Shown: in pieces, positions 25,201 to 36,766 of the stretch
Numbering within the stretch: the stretch's first letter is position 1
Layout of the letters: each line of letters begins with the position of its first letter
DNA from: Diphasiastrum complanatum
Lineage: Eukaryota > Streptophyta > Lycopodiopsida > Lycopodiales > Lycopodiaceae
DNA length: 64,000 nt
Direction: 5' to 3'
NCBI GenBank assembly: GCA_029204225.1
Contig: CM055102.1
Coordinates: 25,194,780 to 25,258,779, forward strand
Position numbers and translations under genes: made by a program
The notes under the pieces: generated by a model
Told to the model about the DNA's origin: nothing
Databases searched by the model: none
The model's input: only the letters and a program-made list of their open reading frames with translations

Positions 25201-28200
25201 CAACCACGCACATGAGAAGCTCTCCCAGAGCATAGTTATAGAGTTTTTCATTTGACCAATGTTACTTCATCCAGTAAAAGCTTTCTAAAAATATGAGACT
25301 TTCAAAATTGAATGTCTTGGCTAACCATCAAGTCTCAAGCATGGCATACTCATAATGGCTAGTCGGAAAGTAGATTAAAAAAATTGGAAGGTTATTAACC
25401 AGAAAATTCATGTCCAGGATAAATCCAATTTACGACACTTCAAGATAATAGAACCACTGCAATAGTACGTGGGTGAAAGATGTCACAAATAGTAACTCAC
25501 ATCAACGGCATTGGTGCCCTTGTCCATTAGGTCAAGCTTGGTAAGTACACCCCATGTCCTTTCACCTGCCAAAAAAAAAAACTCAGCACCACCATCTCTC
25601 GTGATCCAGCCACCAACTATTTGAAACAATAATCACAGTTACGAAATCCAACTTCGTCATTCGAGGAGCATAAACACACTATCTCCACTAGATATTATAC
25701 TAAAATTCTAATTGCGGCCTCGAAATTTGAACCTTATTTATTTGTGTGAAATTCATCACTACATGCATTATCTGACTCGTGAAGTAAGGAAATTATATGA
25801 TATAATAGCACAATTCGTGTACACAAACTAAAACAAATCTCATGATCAATTCGAAATAGTTACAATTCATACAAAAAATATAAAATAATGTCCAACTCTG
25901 CAGAAGCTAGGAGATAATTTAAAATCTGCTGATGACTATACCTGTTGGATCTACTTCTCTTGCAAGCTTCATTGCATCAGATGTAGCAATATCTTGATTT
26001 GCAGGAGAAATAGCCAGAATTATAGAGTTTTGCTGCATTTCAAAACATACAAACAAAATAAATGCCAGCAAGGTCCTATGTTGCAAATTGATTAAAGAAA
26101 ATAAGAGTTCATAATATTGATGAGGTATATGCTCTTCTAATATCAATACATTGGTATACATGAAATTTAACAGTTACTCAATTATTCCATAAGCATGAAA
26201 ACAAATCAAAAAACGTTCACAATGTGTCCACTGTCAGCTACAAATGACCAGATCATAGTAATCCGCTGCAACCACATTCCAGAATGTGCATTCACGGGCG
26301 TCCTATTTCACATCTTGGGCATGGTGTGCATGGTGGCAACGACAAGGGAGCTACGTGGGGAAAGAAATTATTTTTGGGTAAGTTTTGGTATTGTTTTCTG
26401 TACGGTAATAGCATAGGTTGTAGGCAATGTATTCAAGTGATTTTTGGTTCTAAACCAACTATCTTCATGCCCACAGACATCCCTGTGTCGTTAGTTTCGG
26501 CCGTTACGGCATGTAATGAAAGTTTTGAATGACACGCCCTGTTCCCGTGTGTTTTTTGGCAAATTGACTAATAGTCATCCATTTGAGGTGCAGTTTGAAG
26601 CTACATGGTGTTTCTTTATGCCTACAAAGACTTCTATGCAATTAGTTTCAGCCATTATTGGATGTAGCAGAAGTTTGCAATGACATGCCACCCTAATCCC
26701 ATGTGGTTTTTGTTCCCTTTAGTGAACTGACCTATAGGCATCTGATTGAGGTGCAGTTTGCAGCAACATCGTTTTTTCATGCCTACAAGAATACCTAAAG
26801 TGTTTATATTGATGAGTTTAGGGTTTAGGTCTTTATTCTGACTTGAATCATATGTTAGACAAAAAAATATGGTTTTTTTTGGTTGTTGGGTTACATTAGT
26901 TGTCAGGGTTGTTGTAAGCAATTGAATGCATGTGCGGATGTTGTAGTAACCAATGGAATGTATTAAACATCTGCATGTTTGCTCCTCTTTTGCAAGTCTG
27001 CTACCATAAGGACATGAGGCTGGCCCTTGGCAGGGGAATTTTGTCAAATGTTGAGCTGATAGAGGGGGATGTGGCTATCTACCAAGGTTCAAGTGCCTGC
27101 AAATGGAGATGTGGGTGCATTATGGTGGGGTGCTCACTAGATCTCTTACCAAGGTCAGCGCCCACTTATTACAACTCACCAAGCCAAATGGGTGAACTAT
27201 GGGTATATCTATTTATTTGTCCCTACATATCAAAAGCAGAGGTGGAGAGGTCGAGAGACACATAGAAGACTGAGAGTACATCTCTTGAGCCATTGACACT
27301 AGCTCAGAGCCTTATTTGTAGGTTAGGGACAGGTGTAGGTTCTAGTACAGGTGTAGGGGCTAGCGTAGGTGTAGTGTCAAGGCCTAGTCAACGGGGGAAG
27401 AGGAGGGGGGGGATTCTGTTTCTACATGCAACCCCTCGGCTTTCTTCTTCAACAAGTCCTTCCCATCTCTCATCGTCATCGGCTGTATGCACCATCTTCT
27501 GAGCCAGATCCTATGTAGGCCCATTAGTCACCTCCATGGGGTGCGCTAGACTAAGAGAGCCCTTTGTATGGCAGAGAGGGGTTAGGCCTAGCAGCAGAAG
27601 ACTCTAGCCAATTGCGGGGGCAAAGAGAGCAACATGCCCTTTGACCTGACGGGTTGCCCAAATCTTTTACAAGTGCCACATTCCATTCGCCATTGCTGAC
27701 ATTTGTATCTTCAGGGACACTTGTCAGAAATTGTGAACTCCTGCAACTTTGTCGCGAAGGTGACGAAGCGAAAGGCGAACATACCCCGAAGACCGAAAGA
27801 AAAGTATTCCTGATTCAGCCCGACGACCAGATGACGGAAAGACACGAAAAGAAAGAAAACAATTCGCGCTGCCAACTGGCAGCTCGACGAGCGTGGTGTA
27901 TTGTACTTCACGCTCAGCTGAAAGAAACAACAAAAATAGAGAATAACTAACTAGTTGATTAGGATTAACTTGTGTTGTAATTCTCTAATTAACTATCTTG
28001 TAAACTTCACACTGTGAAAATAAATACGCATTTTTGATTAACACGAAAAAGAGAATGGGAGAGGAAGATAGAGAGTAGAACTGTGCATGAAAGTCTGCCA
28101 ACGAGCAGAACACAGCGACTGAGGTGAGCGTCAGGGCGCCAACGAGCGAGACACTGAACGACTCACCCGAAAACGAAAAACAGAAAATACAATTGTTCTC

Positions 28201-31200
28201 TTCTCCACCTCTTCTTTGTCTTGTCGTCTTCTCAATTGATTCTGTCGTGATCTGTAATCTGTAGTCGCTTGCTTAGGATCCTGGAAAAACAAAACAGAAA
28301 CACGAAAAGCGAAATTCGCTACATGATGGTATCAGAGCCCGGTTATCGCTACATGATATCTGAGCAATGATTCTCTAAGACAACACAATATGGCTACAAC
28401 AATCCAGACAAGAATAGCAATTAGTCTTGATGACGAAAACTACAGAGTATGGAAATTCAAAATCAAAACACTTCTGAAGGGTGAAGGCATCTGGTCGGTG
28501 ACCAAACTCACAGAGGTGCAGCCTCCAGAGGTAGACCCAAGGAGAGCTGAGTGGATTAGAAAAGATGAACGTGCAATGGCGATCATCATTTTGTCCATTA
28601 ACGATGAAATACTCATGCAGATGAAGACTGTGAGAGCAGCCATGAAGCATGGGAAAGACTACAGCATAAGTACGAAGTGAGGACTGCCGCTTCGGTGATG
28701 CATCTTCACAATCAGCTGCAATCTATGCGATGGGATGGCAACCAGTTGGATCAGCATGTTGAGAAGATCAGAACGATCTTCGCTCAACTCGCTGCATCAG
28801 GGCAGGAACACTAGGTCCAAGCACCACAACAGCTGATGTACTTCATGAAATCCCTACTTGCGTCCTATCAGCCGTTGAGAATGCTCATACTGAGCCTACC
28901 AGATATGACATTCGAGAGAGCAATCAGTCTTGTCGCTGATGAGAGACTGATGAGGGAAGAAGGAGAAGGAAGCAGTGGCCAAAAGAAGGCCCTTTAGATG
29001 AAGGGAAAGAAAAAGAACAAACCCAGACCCAGATTTGACAAGGTGAACACAAAGTCTTCGAGCAGAGGCAACGACAACCAACAAACATCCTCCTGTAATC
29101 ACTGTCACAAGCCAGGACACGCAGCCAGCAAGTGCTGGTTTAACCCGACAATACCTTGCATGCACTGCAAGAAGAAGGGACACTCTGCATACAATTGCAA
29201 ATTCAACCCGAAAAGAAAAAACAAAGCTGACAAGGCGAATGTTGCAGAGTCGTCGATGCAGACAAAAGCGATGAGGCCTTCACGATATTCAATGAAGCCT
29301 CGACAAGCCACACATCACTTGCAGCAAAAGAACCTTGATCGCCTTCAGAGAACTCGAAACAACAGAGCAGTGATTCTAGGCGATGGGAGCCGACACGATC
29401 AAGGGCGTCGGAACTCTACAACTACGAACACTGTCGGGACAAGCAAAGCTGCCAGGAGCACTATACGTACCCTCATTAAGAAAAGACCTACTATCAATCT
29501 CCAAGATGGTAGATCTTGGAATTCGAGTTCTATTCGATGGCAATGTATGCCGGATGATCGAGAAAACAACAAACAAGTTGCTGACAGTTGGATCAACTCT
29601 GGCACAAAAGAATGTATCCTCTGAACATGAGGAGCTTCTACGACATGAGCAAGAAGGACATAGTCAAAGTTCTGAAAATATCCAGACCCGATACTGAGTT
29701 CTGCGAAGCCTGACAGAAAGGGAAACAACATCAGAATCCATTCGTACACGAGGGAAGAAGAGCTGAAGAAGTTCTTGAGCTCATCCACTCAGACGTCTAT
29801 GGACCGATGAAAGTTGATTCGCTCTCAGGATCGAGGTATTTCCTGACGTTCATTGATGACTACAGCCGGATGACAATGATCTATTATTTGAAGAAAAAAT
29901 CTGAAGTGTTTGACTCTTTCAAAAAGTTCGTGGCATTCGCAGAAAGACACACCTCAAAGAAGATTCAGATCATCAGGTCTGATAATGGAGGTGAGTACAA
30001 GAGCACAAAATTTTCAAGATTCTACCAAGAACAAGGAATAGAGCATCAATTCACTCCTGCGTACACACCCGAATATAATGGTGTCGCAACAAGAAGAAAC
30101 AGGACACTAGTCGAAGGAGCCAGATGCATGATGGCACAGGCTCGATTGCCAAGTCAATTTTGGGCTGAGGCAATAGCTGCAGCGGTACACCTGCAGAACT
30201 GATCAACAACGACAGCCCTGGAAAACAAAACACAGTGCGAAATGTGGACAGGTAGAAGCCTGATCTGTCATACGTGCGTGTATTCAGATGTGCAGCATAC
30301 AAGCACATACCAGAGCAGACAATCATGGTCAGATACTCGAACGGATCACAAGTCTACAGACTCTACAACCCAACCACGAAGAAAGTTGTGTCGAGTAGAG
30401 ATGTGACGTTCGACGAGTCCACATTCCCTGGATTTAAGGAAGAAAAGGGGCATGAGATCTTTGCACTATTGCCGATTCAAGAGGGAGATCAAGGGCAAAC
30501 ATCAAATCAAAATGTCGAGCCCCATACCCCAGGGCAGCAGGAAGCCAAAGATCAACCCGACGAAGAAGAAACATTCGAGCAACGACGAATCGAACCTAGA
30601 AGGTCGACAAGACAAAGAAGACCTCCAGAACGATAGACTGACAGCCTTCAATGGAGCAAAGAAACAGAGTTCGAATATTGCAGCTTCACTGAAGAACCAG
30701 CAACATATCAAGAAGCTATCCAGAGTCCATAAGGTGAATTTTGGAAGCAAGCAATGTCAGAGGAAATCAAATCAATGAGGCAAAACGAGGCATGGACACT
30801 AGAGCCACTACCCGAAAATAAGAAGATCGTCGACTGCAAATGGGTCTACAAAAGAAAAATCAAATCAAATGGCACTGTCGGACGATACAAAGCAAGGCTT
30901 GTCGTGAAAGGCTACACACAAAGGTACGGCGTCGATTACTTCGATACGTATTCACCAATGGTGAAAATGACAAGCATTCGACTGCTCCTTGCATACGCAA
31001 CTCAATACAATTTGGAAATTCACCAGATTGATGTAAAGATAGCCTTTCTCCACGGAGATCTAAAGGAAGAAACCTTCATGAAGCAACCTGAAGGATTCGA
31101 AGACCCCGACAATCGACAATATGTTTGTCGGTTGCAACGATGCATTTATGGTCTAAAGTGCAGGCATCACAATCTTGATATAAGAAGATCGATAGTCTTC

Positions 31201-34200
31201 TGAAGTCTCTAGATTACATTCCTACACAACCAGACTGTAATGTCTATATAAAGGAAGTAGAAAGAAATTTTGTGATTCTGACTGTATTTGTAAATGACTC
31301 CCTAATGATAGGAAATTCCTTGATGCTAATCAAGGAAACGAAGAGTCAAATTTTTAAAAGTTATGAAATCACAAACCTAGGAGAAGCAACAAAATGCCTT
31401 GGGCTGGAAATCAGAAGAAATCGAATCAGAAGATAAATGCATCTGAGTCAATCAGAGTACGCCCGAAAAGTGCTGAAGTGGTACCGAATGATGGACTGCA
31501 AAGAAAAAGCCACACCAATGATAGCTGTAGCCAGACTAACGAAACAGGATTGCCCAAATACAGATGAGGAGAGACAGAAGATGGAAGGTACACCCTACCA
31601 AAACCTGATCGGTAGTCCGATGTACCTCACAATTTGTACCAGACCCGATTTGGCCTTCTCTGTCTATGCTTTAAGCCAATTCTCTTCAAATCCTGGCATG
31701 GCACATTGGCAAATGGCGAAGCGAATTCTGCAATATCTGAAGGGTACCCAAAACATGGGATTAACCTATAAAGCAAACGAAGGCAAAGGATTCGAGCTGC
31801 AACACTACAGTGATGCAAGCTGGGCGAGCTGCAAAGACGACAACAAGTCCGTGACAGGAAGATGTTCGATTGCGTGCGGAGCAGCAATCAGCTGGACATG
31901 CAAAAAACAAACCTTGGTGGCTCAATCCTCATGCGAAGCTTACTATGTCACAACTTCAAAGATGGCCTATGGTGCAGATGATATTGGAAGCAGTTGGCAT
32001 ACCACAAAGAGAACCATGCATGATGATGATGGATTCTCAAAGTGCCACATATTTGTCCTAGGATCCTGTTTTCCATTCAAAGACAAAACATATACCTCTG
32101 AAGTACCATCACATTCGAGACTTGATCTCGAAAGGAGAGCTCAAGGTTCAATACATAAAATCTGAAGACATGATTGCAGATTTGCTCACGAAGCCGCTCG
32201 ACAAACCACTCTTCGCAAGGCCAAGCAAAGCAATATACAAAGTTGCAAGGTTCAAGAGGGAGTGTCAGAAATTGTGAACTCCTGCAACTTTGTCGCAAAG
32301 GTGACAAAGCGAAGCGAAAGGCGAACATACCCCGAAGACCGAAAGAAAAGTATTCGTGATTCGGCCCGACGAGCAGATGACGAAAAAACTAGAAACTTAA
32401 GAAAACAATTCGCGTTGCCAACTGGCAGCTCGACGAGCGTGGTGTATTGTACTTCACGCTCAGCTGAAAGAAACAGTGATAACAGAGAATAACTAACTAG
32501 TTGATTAGCATTAACTTGTCTTGTGCTATCTTGTAAACACCACACTGTGGAGATAAATACACATTTTTGATTAACACGAAAAAGAGAACGAGAGAGGAAG
32601 ATAGAGAGCAGAGTTGTGCATGAAAGTCTGCCAACGAGCAGAACACAGCGACTGAGGTGAGCGTCAGGGCGCCAACGACATTGAACGACTCACCCGAAAA
32701 CGAAAAACAGAAAATACAATTGTTCTCTTCTCCACCTCTTCTTTGTCGTGTCGTCTTCTCAATTGATTCTGTCGTGATTTGTGATCTGTAGTTGCTTGCT
32801 TAGGATCCTGGAAAAACAAAACAGAAACACGAAAAGCGAAATTCGCTACAACACTTGCCTTCAGATCATAGTAGTGAATTCTACATGGAGGCCTTCGAGG
32901 AGAGAGGCATTGCACATGAGCCTCTTAAATTAGGAGGAGCAGACTATCACATGGGAGCTGAGCTCTTTTTGCACACTGTGGTAGATGAACTTGCTACTTT
33001 TTATTTTGTGCTTCATAATTGCTTGAAGCTCTAACCCTTTCTGTTAGAGATGATTTAAAAGTTCTTTTTTCTCTTAGCAAAAAGCAAGGGACAACCCAAT
33101 TACTGTACACAAAAAATTTGCAAGACAGGAGTCATCAGACAGCACCAGTGATATACTTCATCGCAATCAACAATCCACAAACAACACAGCAAATTTGGGA
33201 TTAACGATAGTGGTGAAGCATATCACAGGTACCGTTTGACAACTCCTATCTTAAGAATCTTGTGAATATCGATTTCTTGGTCACATGTCCTTTCACCCCA
33301 AGTAACCTTGAGCTCTTCTGGCAGATTACCCCATTGGTAACATTCTTTTTTGGCTCCAGTAACTAGATAGTCCCTTGTTTTTTTTCTCAAAGAGTTAACA
33401 ACAACTCCTAAGTCAGGTCTAGGAGAAAGGTTCATAGCTTAAAGCAATTATGAATCATAATCACTCATCTTCGTGAAGCTAGAGCTTAACAAATCTCAAA
33501 GCTTGCTACAAGAACATGAATCTGATCAACAAAATATGAGGGCATTAATGAAAACACTTGGCAGCGTAAAGCTCTCATACAACTGAACATTGGGCCGAAT
33601 TAATAACAACTTTGGCAAGTCTACATAGCCACATTTGTTGGTTTGTTGTGGTTCAATAATGGTTCCACATCATTTCATTTTGAATGATAGAGAAACTTAT
33701 GTTCGACATGGTTTTGTATGAACACTGGTTCACTTAACTCCCCAAAACTGGACTGTATCGTTCTTGAAACTCCTAGCAAGCTCGGTAATTTCATTGCTCT
33801 TGAAAACCCCTTTATTGCCCCCCAAAAAACAATATTTCTGATCTGGCCTTGCTAGCATGGACTCTACACATAGATCCACAGAATGACAGTAGCAAAGCCT
33901 TTCCTTCACTCTAGCATGCAATTTCCACACCCTGAGCTCCTATTAACACGATGGAATGTGTCTCCCTTCTCTGCACTCACGCTCCACACCCAAATACATA
34001 TATAGTTGGAGAAGAGGATTATGAGATTAAAGTTCCGTGAGCCCTACTCCCCGAGGTCCCTTCACATTTTAGACAATGTGCCCATATTTGGCTAAACAGC
34101 TTGCCTTTTCCCCTTCTCTATTATCTGAGCAACAGGAATAATCGGCCCACTAGAGTGACGGTGTGGAGCATGTACATAGCCTCAAGCTGTACTGATTAAG

Positions 34201-36766
34201 GTTGGTGAAAGGCCCTATCATCAAGAGTAAGAGTAATGAATAAGCAGAAGGCTCAAGGGCCAAATTCTTTAGTTCCAAATATCTAGGAAACAAAAGGGAA
34301 CATGGGGCCCAAAGCCCAAAGAGGTGACAATAATAGTTTCTAACCAGGTTCAAATGCAAATTATGATGTGCAAACAAAAACATGAGTCGTTTATTCTCCA
34401 AATAGATACAAAATTTTGAGAGAAGCAATGCCCTAAAACAAACAAAACAAACAAAAAAAACAAAGTCTGCTTTGTTTAAGCAACATACCCAACTGAATGC
34501 ACAGTTGTAGGGCTGTACAATTCAAAACAAGCACAATCATAGTGGATTCCAGTGGGAGTGAGGATTAAGTCCAGATGTAGACATCAAAATCTCTTATTGG
34601 GTGAGGTGGCCCCACCTGCCATGATCCCATTTTCACCGACATCCTCATTAACACAGCTGGTATCCTAGTGAGAATTTAAAATGCAACACTAGGGTGAGGG
34701 TTTGGTAGTGAGCATGACACATGTGGGTAAGTGAATCTTAGCAATGGATGAAATGTTGTCCCCAGCCCTTTCCTTCCATTTTCTTGACACTAATGCACTC
34801 ATGTTCAAAGGAAGATATTGTGGAGTAAAATCTGCAAAAGAGCTTGGGAACATGCTGTATTGTCCTGCAGTTAAAGGGCTATAGTGCACAAACCCATGTA
34901 CTGTCTGACGACAATGTAATTTGGGGGAGAGGTGGGTAAGTGAAGCCAAGGAACACTTGGCAGCCTTGAATAGATTCATTCACATGCCAATCATGGTTAA
35001 TTCTACATCTGAAGTACATCAAGATTCAATAGTAAGTTGAACTTGGACACTAGACTTTCACTGAATCATTCTGTTGATTTTGAAGTTAGCCTATATGTGT
35101 GGAAGAAATCTTAGAGACCTTACCTTTTCAACGTAAGTCTGCACCATGTTTTCAATATCAGCAACAATGCTGTCCGGTTGACCATCTACACAAATAGAAA
35201 CAAAAATGAGTCAGTATGTCCAATACAGGATTTCACACAGGATTTTTTTTTTTTTTCACACATGGCGAGTAAAATTTCACAAAAAAATACCTGGGACAAA
35301 TTGTAATATACATGTGCAGAGAAGAACTTACCAACAGCCACCTTTGTCAAACCAGGCAGATCAATCAATGTAAGATTCACAACTGCAAAGACACATCACA
35401 TGCAAATGTCAAAGGCCTTACTTGATGACGTCTGCTACACTTATCATGGCGGCCTGTACTTGATGACATCAGCAACACTACTATCGTCTCAAAAGAAAAG
35501 ATTCTCTAAGTAACTGCCTGGATGAGAAATAAAACTTTTCAATGTACACGAAGGTCAACAAAGCTCTGTTTACAATGAAAGATTTATAGGTCAATTTAAG
35601 AAAAATCTTGAAAAAAATCTGAATCCTTCATGCTGGTGGACAGTGGTGGAGTACAAGGAATCGATAATCAGTCCGGGCAGGATTGCACCGCTCCATTAAT
35701 TCAGATAGCATCCAGAATGTACCATTAGGAGAGTAAATACTAAGATGAATAGGTACAGGAGAAATCTGCTTGCTGCGGCCTGTGATTCTGTCAGTTTCAT
35801 CCTGGATTTCTTTCCTCACAAGAGCTGCATATCCAAAAGTGCTAAAATTAGAGCACAAATTCGAAAGGCGCAGTTACAAAAGTCAAATTGCCAATTCATA
35901 GCTATCCAACAAGTAATTACAAAATACACGTGACAACGTGAACAACGTGAACAACGCTTGCATCTTGTTTTCAACAGTCAGAAGAAATGCAGACATAGCA
36001 TGTACTAAGCACCGATAGGACATCCCTACGAAACCAGCCAACTTTTGAACAATGAGAGCTGCAGTCTGAATTTCGCGTGAACAGACACCAAGCTTGGGAG
36101 TCATCAAAAGCTCGAGCCGTATAAAAGCATACAGAGCAGAGCTAGTGTATTGCGTCATTCAAAAGGAAAATAAATATCAGATCAGCATGATGGTACAAAA
36201 ATAAGTCCAATTACTTACAAAAATCCACAAATTTCTTTCTGGGAAGGTGGAGAAACTCTGCATATTCCGTCCCTTCCTCTATCCTATGTAACTGCAGAAC
36301 GAGTGGTCGCCTGGTCACGATTCCTGTGACTCAGAAGGAGGCACGAGTTATGGTAATCTTTCAGAGTTATAACATTTTGTTCACAACATTCACATGGAGC
36401 ACACAGATAATAACGATTTTGTTCACAGCAGTTACATGGAGTAAACAAATGGTAACTGACCACAGAGAATCCGCACCTGAGCCTCTTGGCAGAAAGTCTC
36501 GTCCTACTATACTCTCCAATACAGATGATTTGCCAGAACTCTGCAACACGAATGAGACAAACAAATGTTTAGGACTTTAGCAATGCAGTCATGGTGAAAG
36601 AGCTTGAAGCAACGAGAAAATCGGAGCAGACCTGTCCTCCAACTACCACAATAGATGGCAAATGCTCCCAAAGGGTTGGGAGAGCGTTGTCTCCTCCATA
36701 GTCGCCAAGAACAGTGCATGCTCTCTGTATTCGGTTGACAAGGCCAATCAAACTTTCCATTGCCAT
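21352..36766 (-). CDS. DRP1: dynamin-related protein 1 (DRP1/phragmoplastin class), 16 exons
   Basis: Large GTPase that assembles on membranes; in plants the DRP1 class works at the cell plate and in clathrin-mediated endocytosis (family knowledge). Coding exons read by me, in order: 36766-36632, 36540-36477, 36323-36219, 35824-35723, 35382-35332, 35185-35124, 26032-25942, 25565-25501, 25116-24922, 24723-24604, 23697-23627, 23500-23275, 23076-23026, 22915-22687, 22589-22450, 21480-21352. All introns are GT-AG and the phases fit, giving 611 codons, the usual DRP1 length. GTPase motifs: P-loop GGQSSGKSS (43-51), switch Thr in IVTRRPL (Thr70), DLPG (143-146), TKLD (212-215), NRSQ (243-246). The C-terminal exons hold the GTPase effector domain (EAKRSLLD and the [13 protein letters not shown] end). 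There is no PH or proline-rich domain, which excludes DRP2. The start [10 protein letters not shown] lies 45 codons before the first splice. Intron 6 is 9.1 kb and houses a copia element. No lesion was seen, so the gene is probably functional. Confidence 0.95.
25139..25197. repeat. (CT)n microsatellite in DRP1 intron 8
   Basis: About 59 bp of CT dinucleotides, 22 bp upstream of DRP1 exon 9 in transcript sense. In the transcript it reads as GA repeats, not as a pyrimidine tract. Confidence 0.95.
26467..26778. repeat. two degenerate tandem units of about 155 bp
   Basis: Units start at 26467 and 26618 with ATGCCCACAGAC and ATGCCTACAAAGAC. Both contain the words TTAGTTTC.GCC.TTA, AATGACA.GCC, CCC.TGTG.TTTTT and TTGAGGTGCAGTTTG in the same order. 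A third start (ATGCCTACAAGAA) lies at 26779 but then decays. Unit lengths are 151 and 161 bp. Confidence 0.75.
27722..28323 (+). repeat. Copia F 5' LTR
   Basis: 602 bp, TGTCAGAAATTG...AATTCGCTACA. It differs from the 3' LTR by scattered substitutions and a few indels, including about 16 bp (TGTAATTCTCTAATTA region near 27975) absent from the 3' copy. It is the presumed promoter of the element. Confidence 0.95.
28327..28339 (+). other. Copia F primer binding site
   Basis: TGGTATCAGAGCC, complementary to the initiator Met-tRNA 3' end, three bases after the 5' LTR. Confidence 0.95.
28390..32250 (+). pseudogene. Copia F gag-pol, broken
   Basis: Gag starts at 28390 ([18 protein letters not shown]) and breaks at 28680. 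The nucleocapsid part at 28998-29280 has two zinc knuckles, [14 protein letters not shown] and [14 protein letters not shown]. The protease active site is not readable; the frame after it (29383-29697) gives [20 protein letters not shown]. Integrase at 29700-30202 keeps HSDVYGP and RSDNGGEY, with GVATRRNRT in place of GVAERKNRT (the catalytic Glu codon reads Thr), and ends in a TGA. RT starts at 30754 with [11 protein letters not shown] and [12 protein letters not shown], and shifts frame after YGLK at about 31155. Its catalytic box reads FVND instead of YVDD. RNase H is at 31437-32165 ([17 protein letters not shown]), then the LTKPL-type end in another frame. It is dead by several independent lesions. 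Confidence 0.93.
32254..32262 (+). other. Copia F polypurine tract
   Basis: AAGAGGGAG directly before the 3' LTR; start site of plus-strand DNA synthesis in copia elements. Confidence 0.85.
32263..32850 (+). repeat. Copia F 3' LTR
   Basis: 588 bp, TGTCAGAAATTG...ATTCGCTACA, near-identical to the 5' LTR and followed by the ACACT target duplication. Confidence 0.95.
32856..33034 (+). other. exon-like frame at the copia F target site
   Basis: If copia F and one ACACT copy are removed, a plus-strand frame runs across the site and continues to a TAA at 33032-33034. It has coding-like content ([20 protein letters not shown], then [20 protein letters not shown]). A possible acceptor, CTGACATTTGTATCTTCAG, sits just left of the insertion at 27696-27714. 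It could be an exon of an older transposon or gene copy inside the intron. I do not recognise the protein. Confidence 0.3.

Larger units (their letters stand above)
27717..32855 (+). mobile_element. Copia element F, full length with target duplication
   Basis: The element is 27722-32850 (5129 bp). It has two near-identical LTRs, a primer binding site, internal gag-pol and a polypurine tract, with ACACT repeated on both sides (27717-27721, 32851-32855). It lies in DRP1 intron 6, antisense to the host gene. The coding region has several frameshifts and stops, so it cannot be autonomous, but the LTR similarity shows a fairly recent insertion. Confidence 0.96.
26033..35123 (-). other. DRP1 intron 6 (9.1 kb)
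   Basis: The donor is exon 6 ...GAAAAG|GTAAGG at 35124/35123 and the acceptor ...ATGCAG|CAAAAC at 26033/26032. It splits the GTPase domain between the DLPG and TKLD motifs. Contents: copia F (27722-32850), a degenerate tandem repeat of about 155 bp (26467-26778), and unrecognised sequence at 26779-27716 and 33035-35123. Small frames there, such as 26930-27265 and 27293-27502 (a Gly/Val-rich run), have no recognised family. Confidence 0.9.

Noticed and set aside
26655-27047. 130-codon minus-strand frame in DRP1 intron 6
   Set aside because: It covers part of a degenerate tandem repeat, has no recognised family and no splice connection to DRP1.
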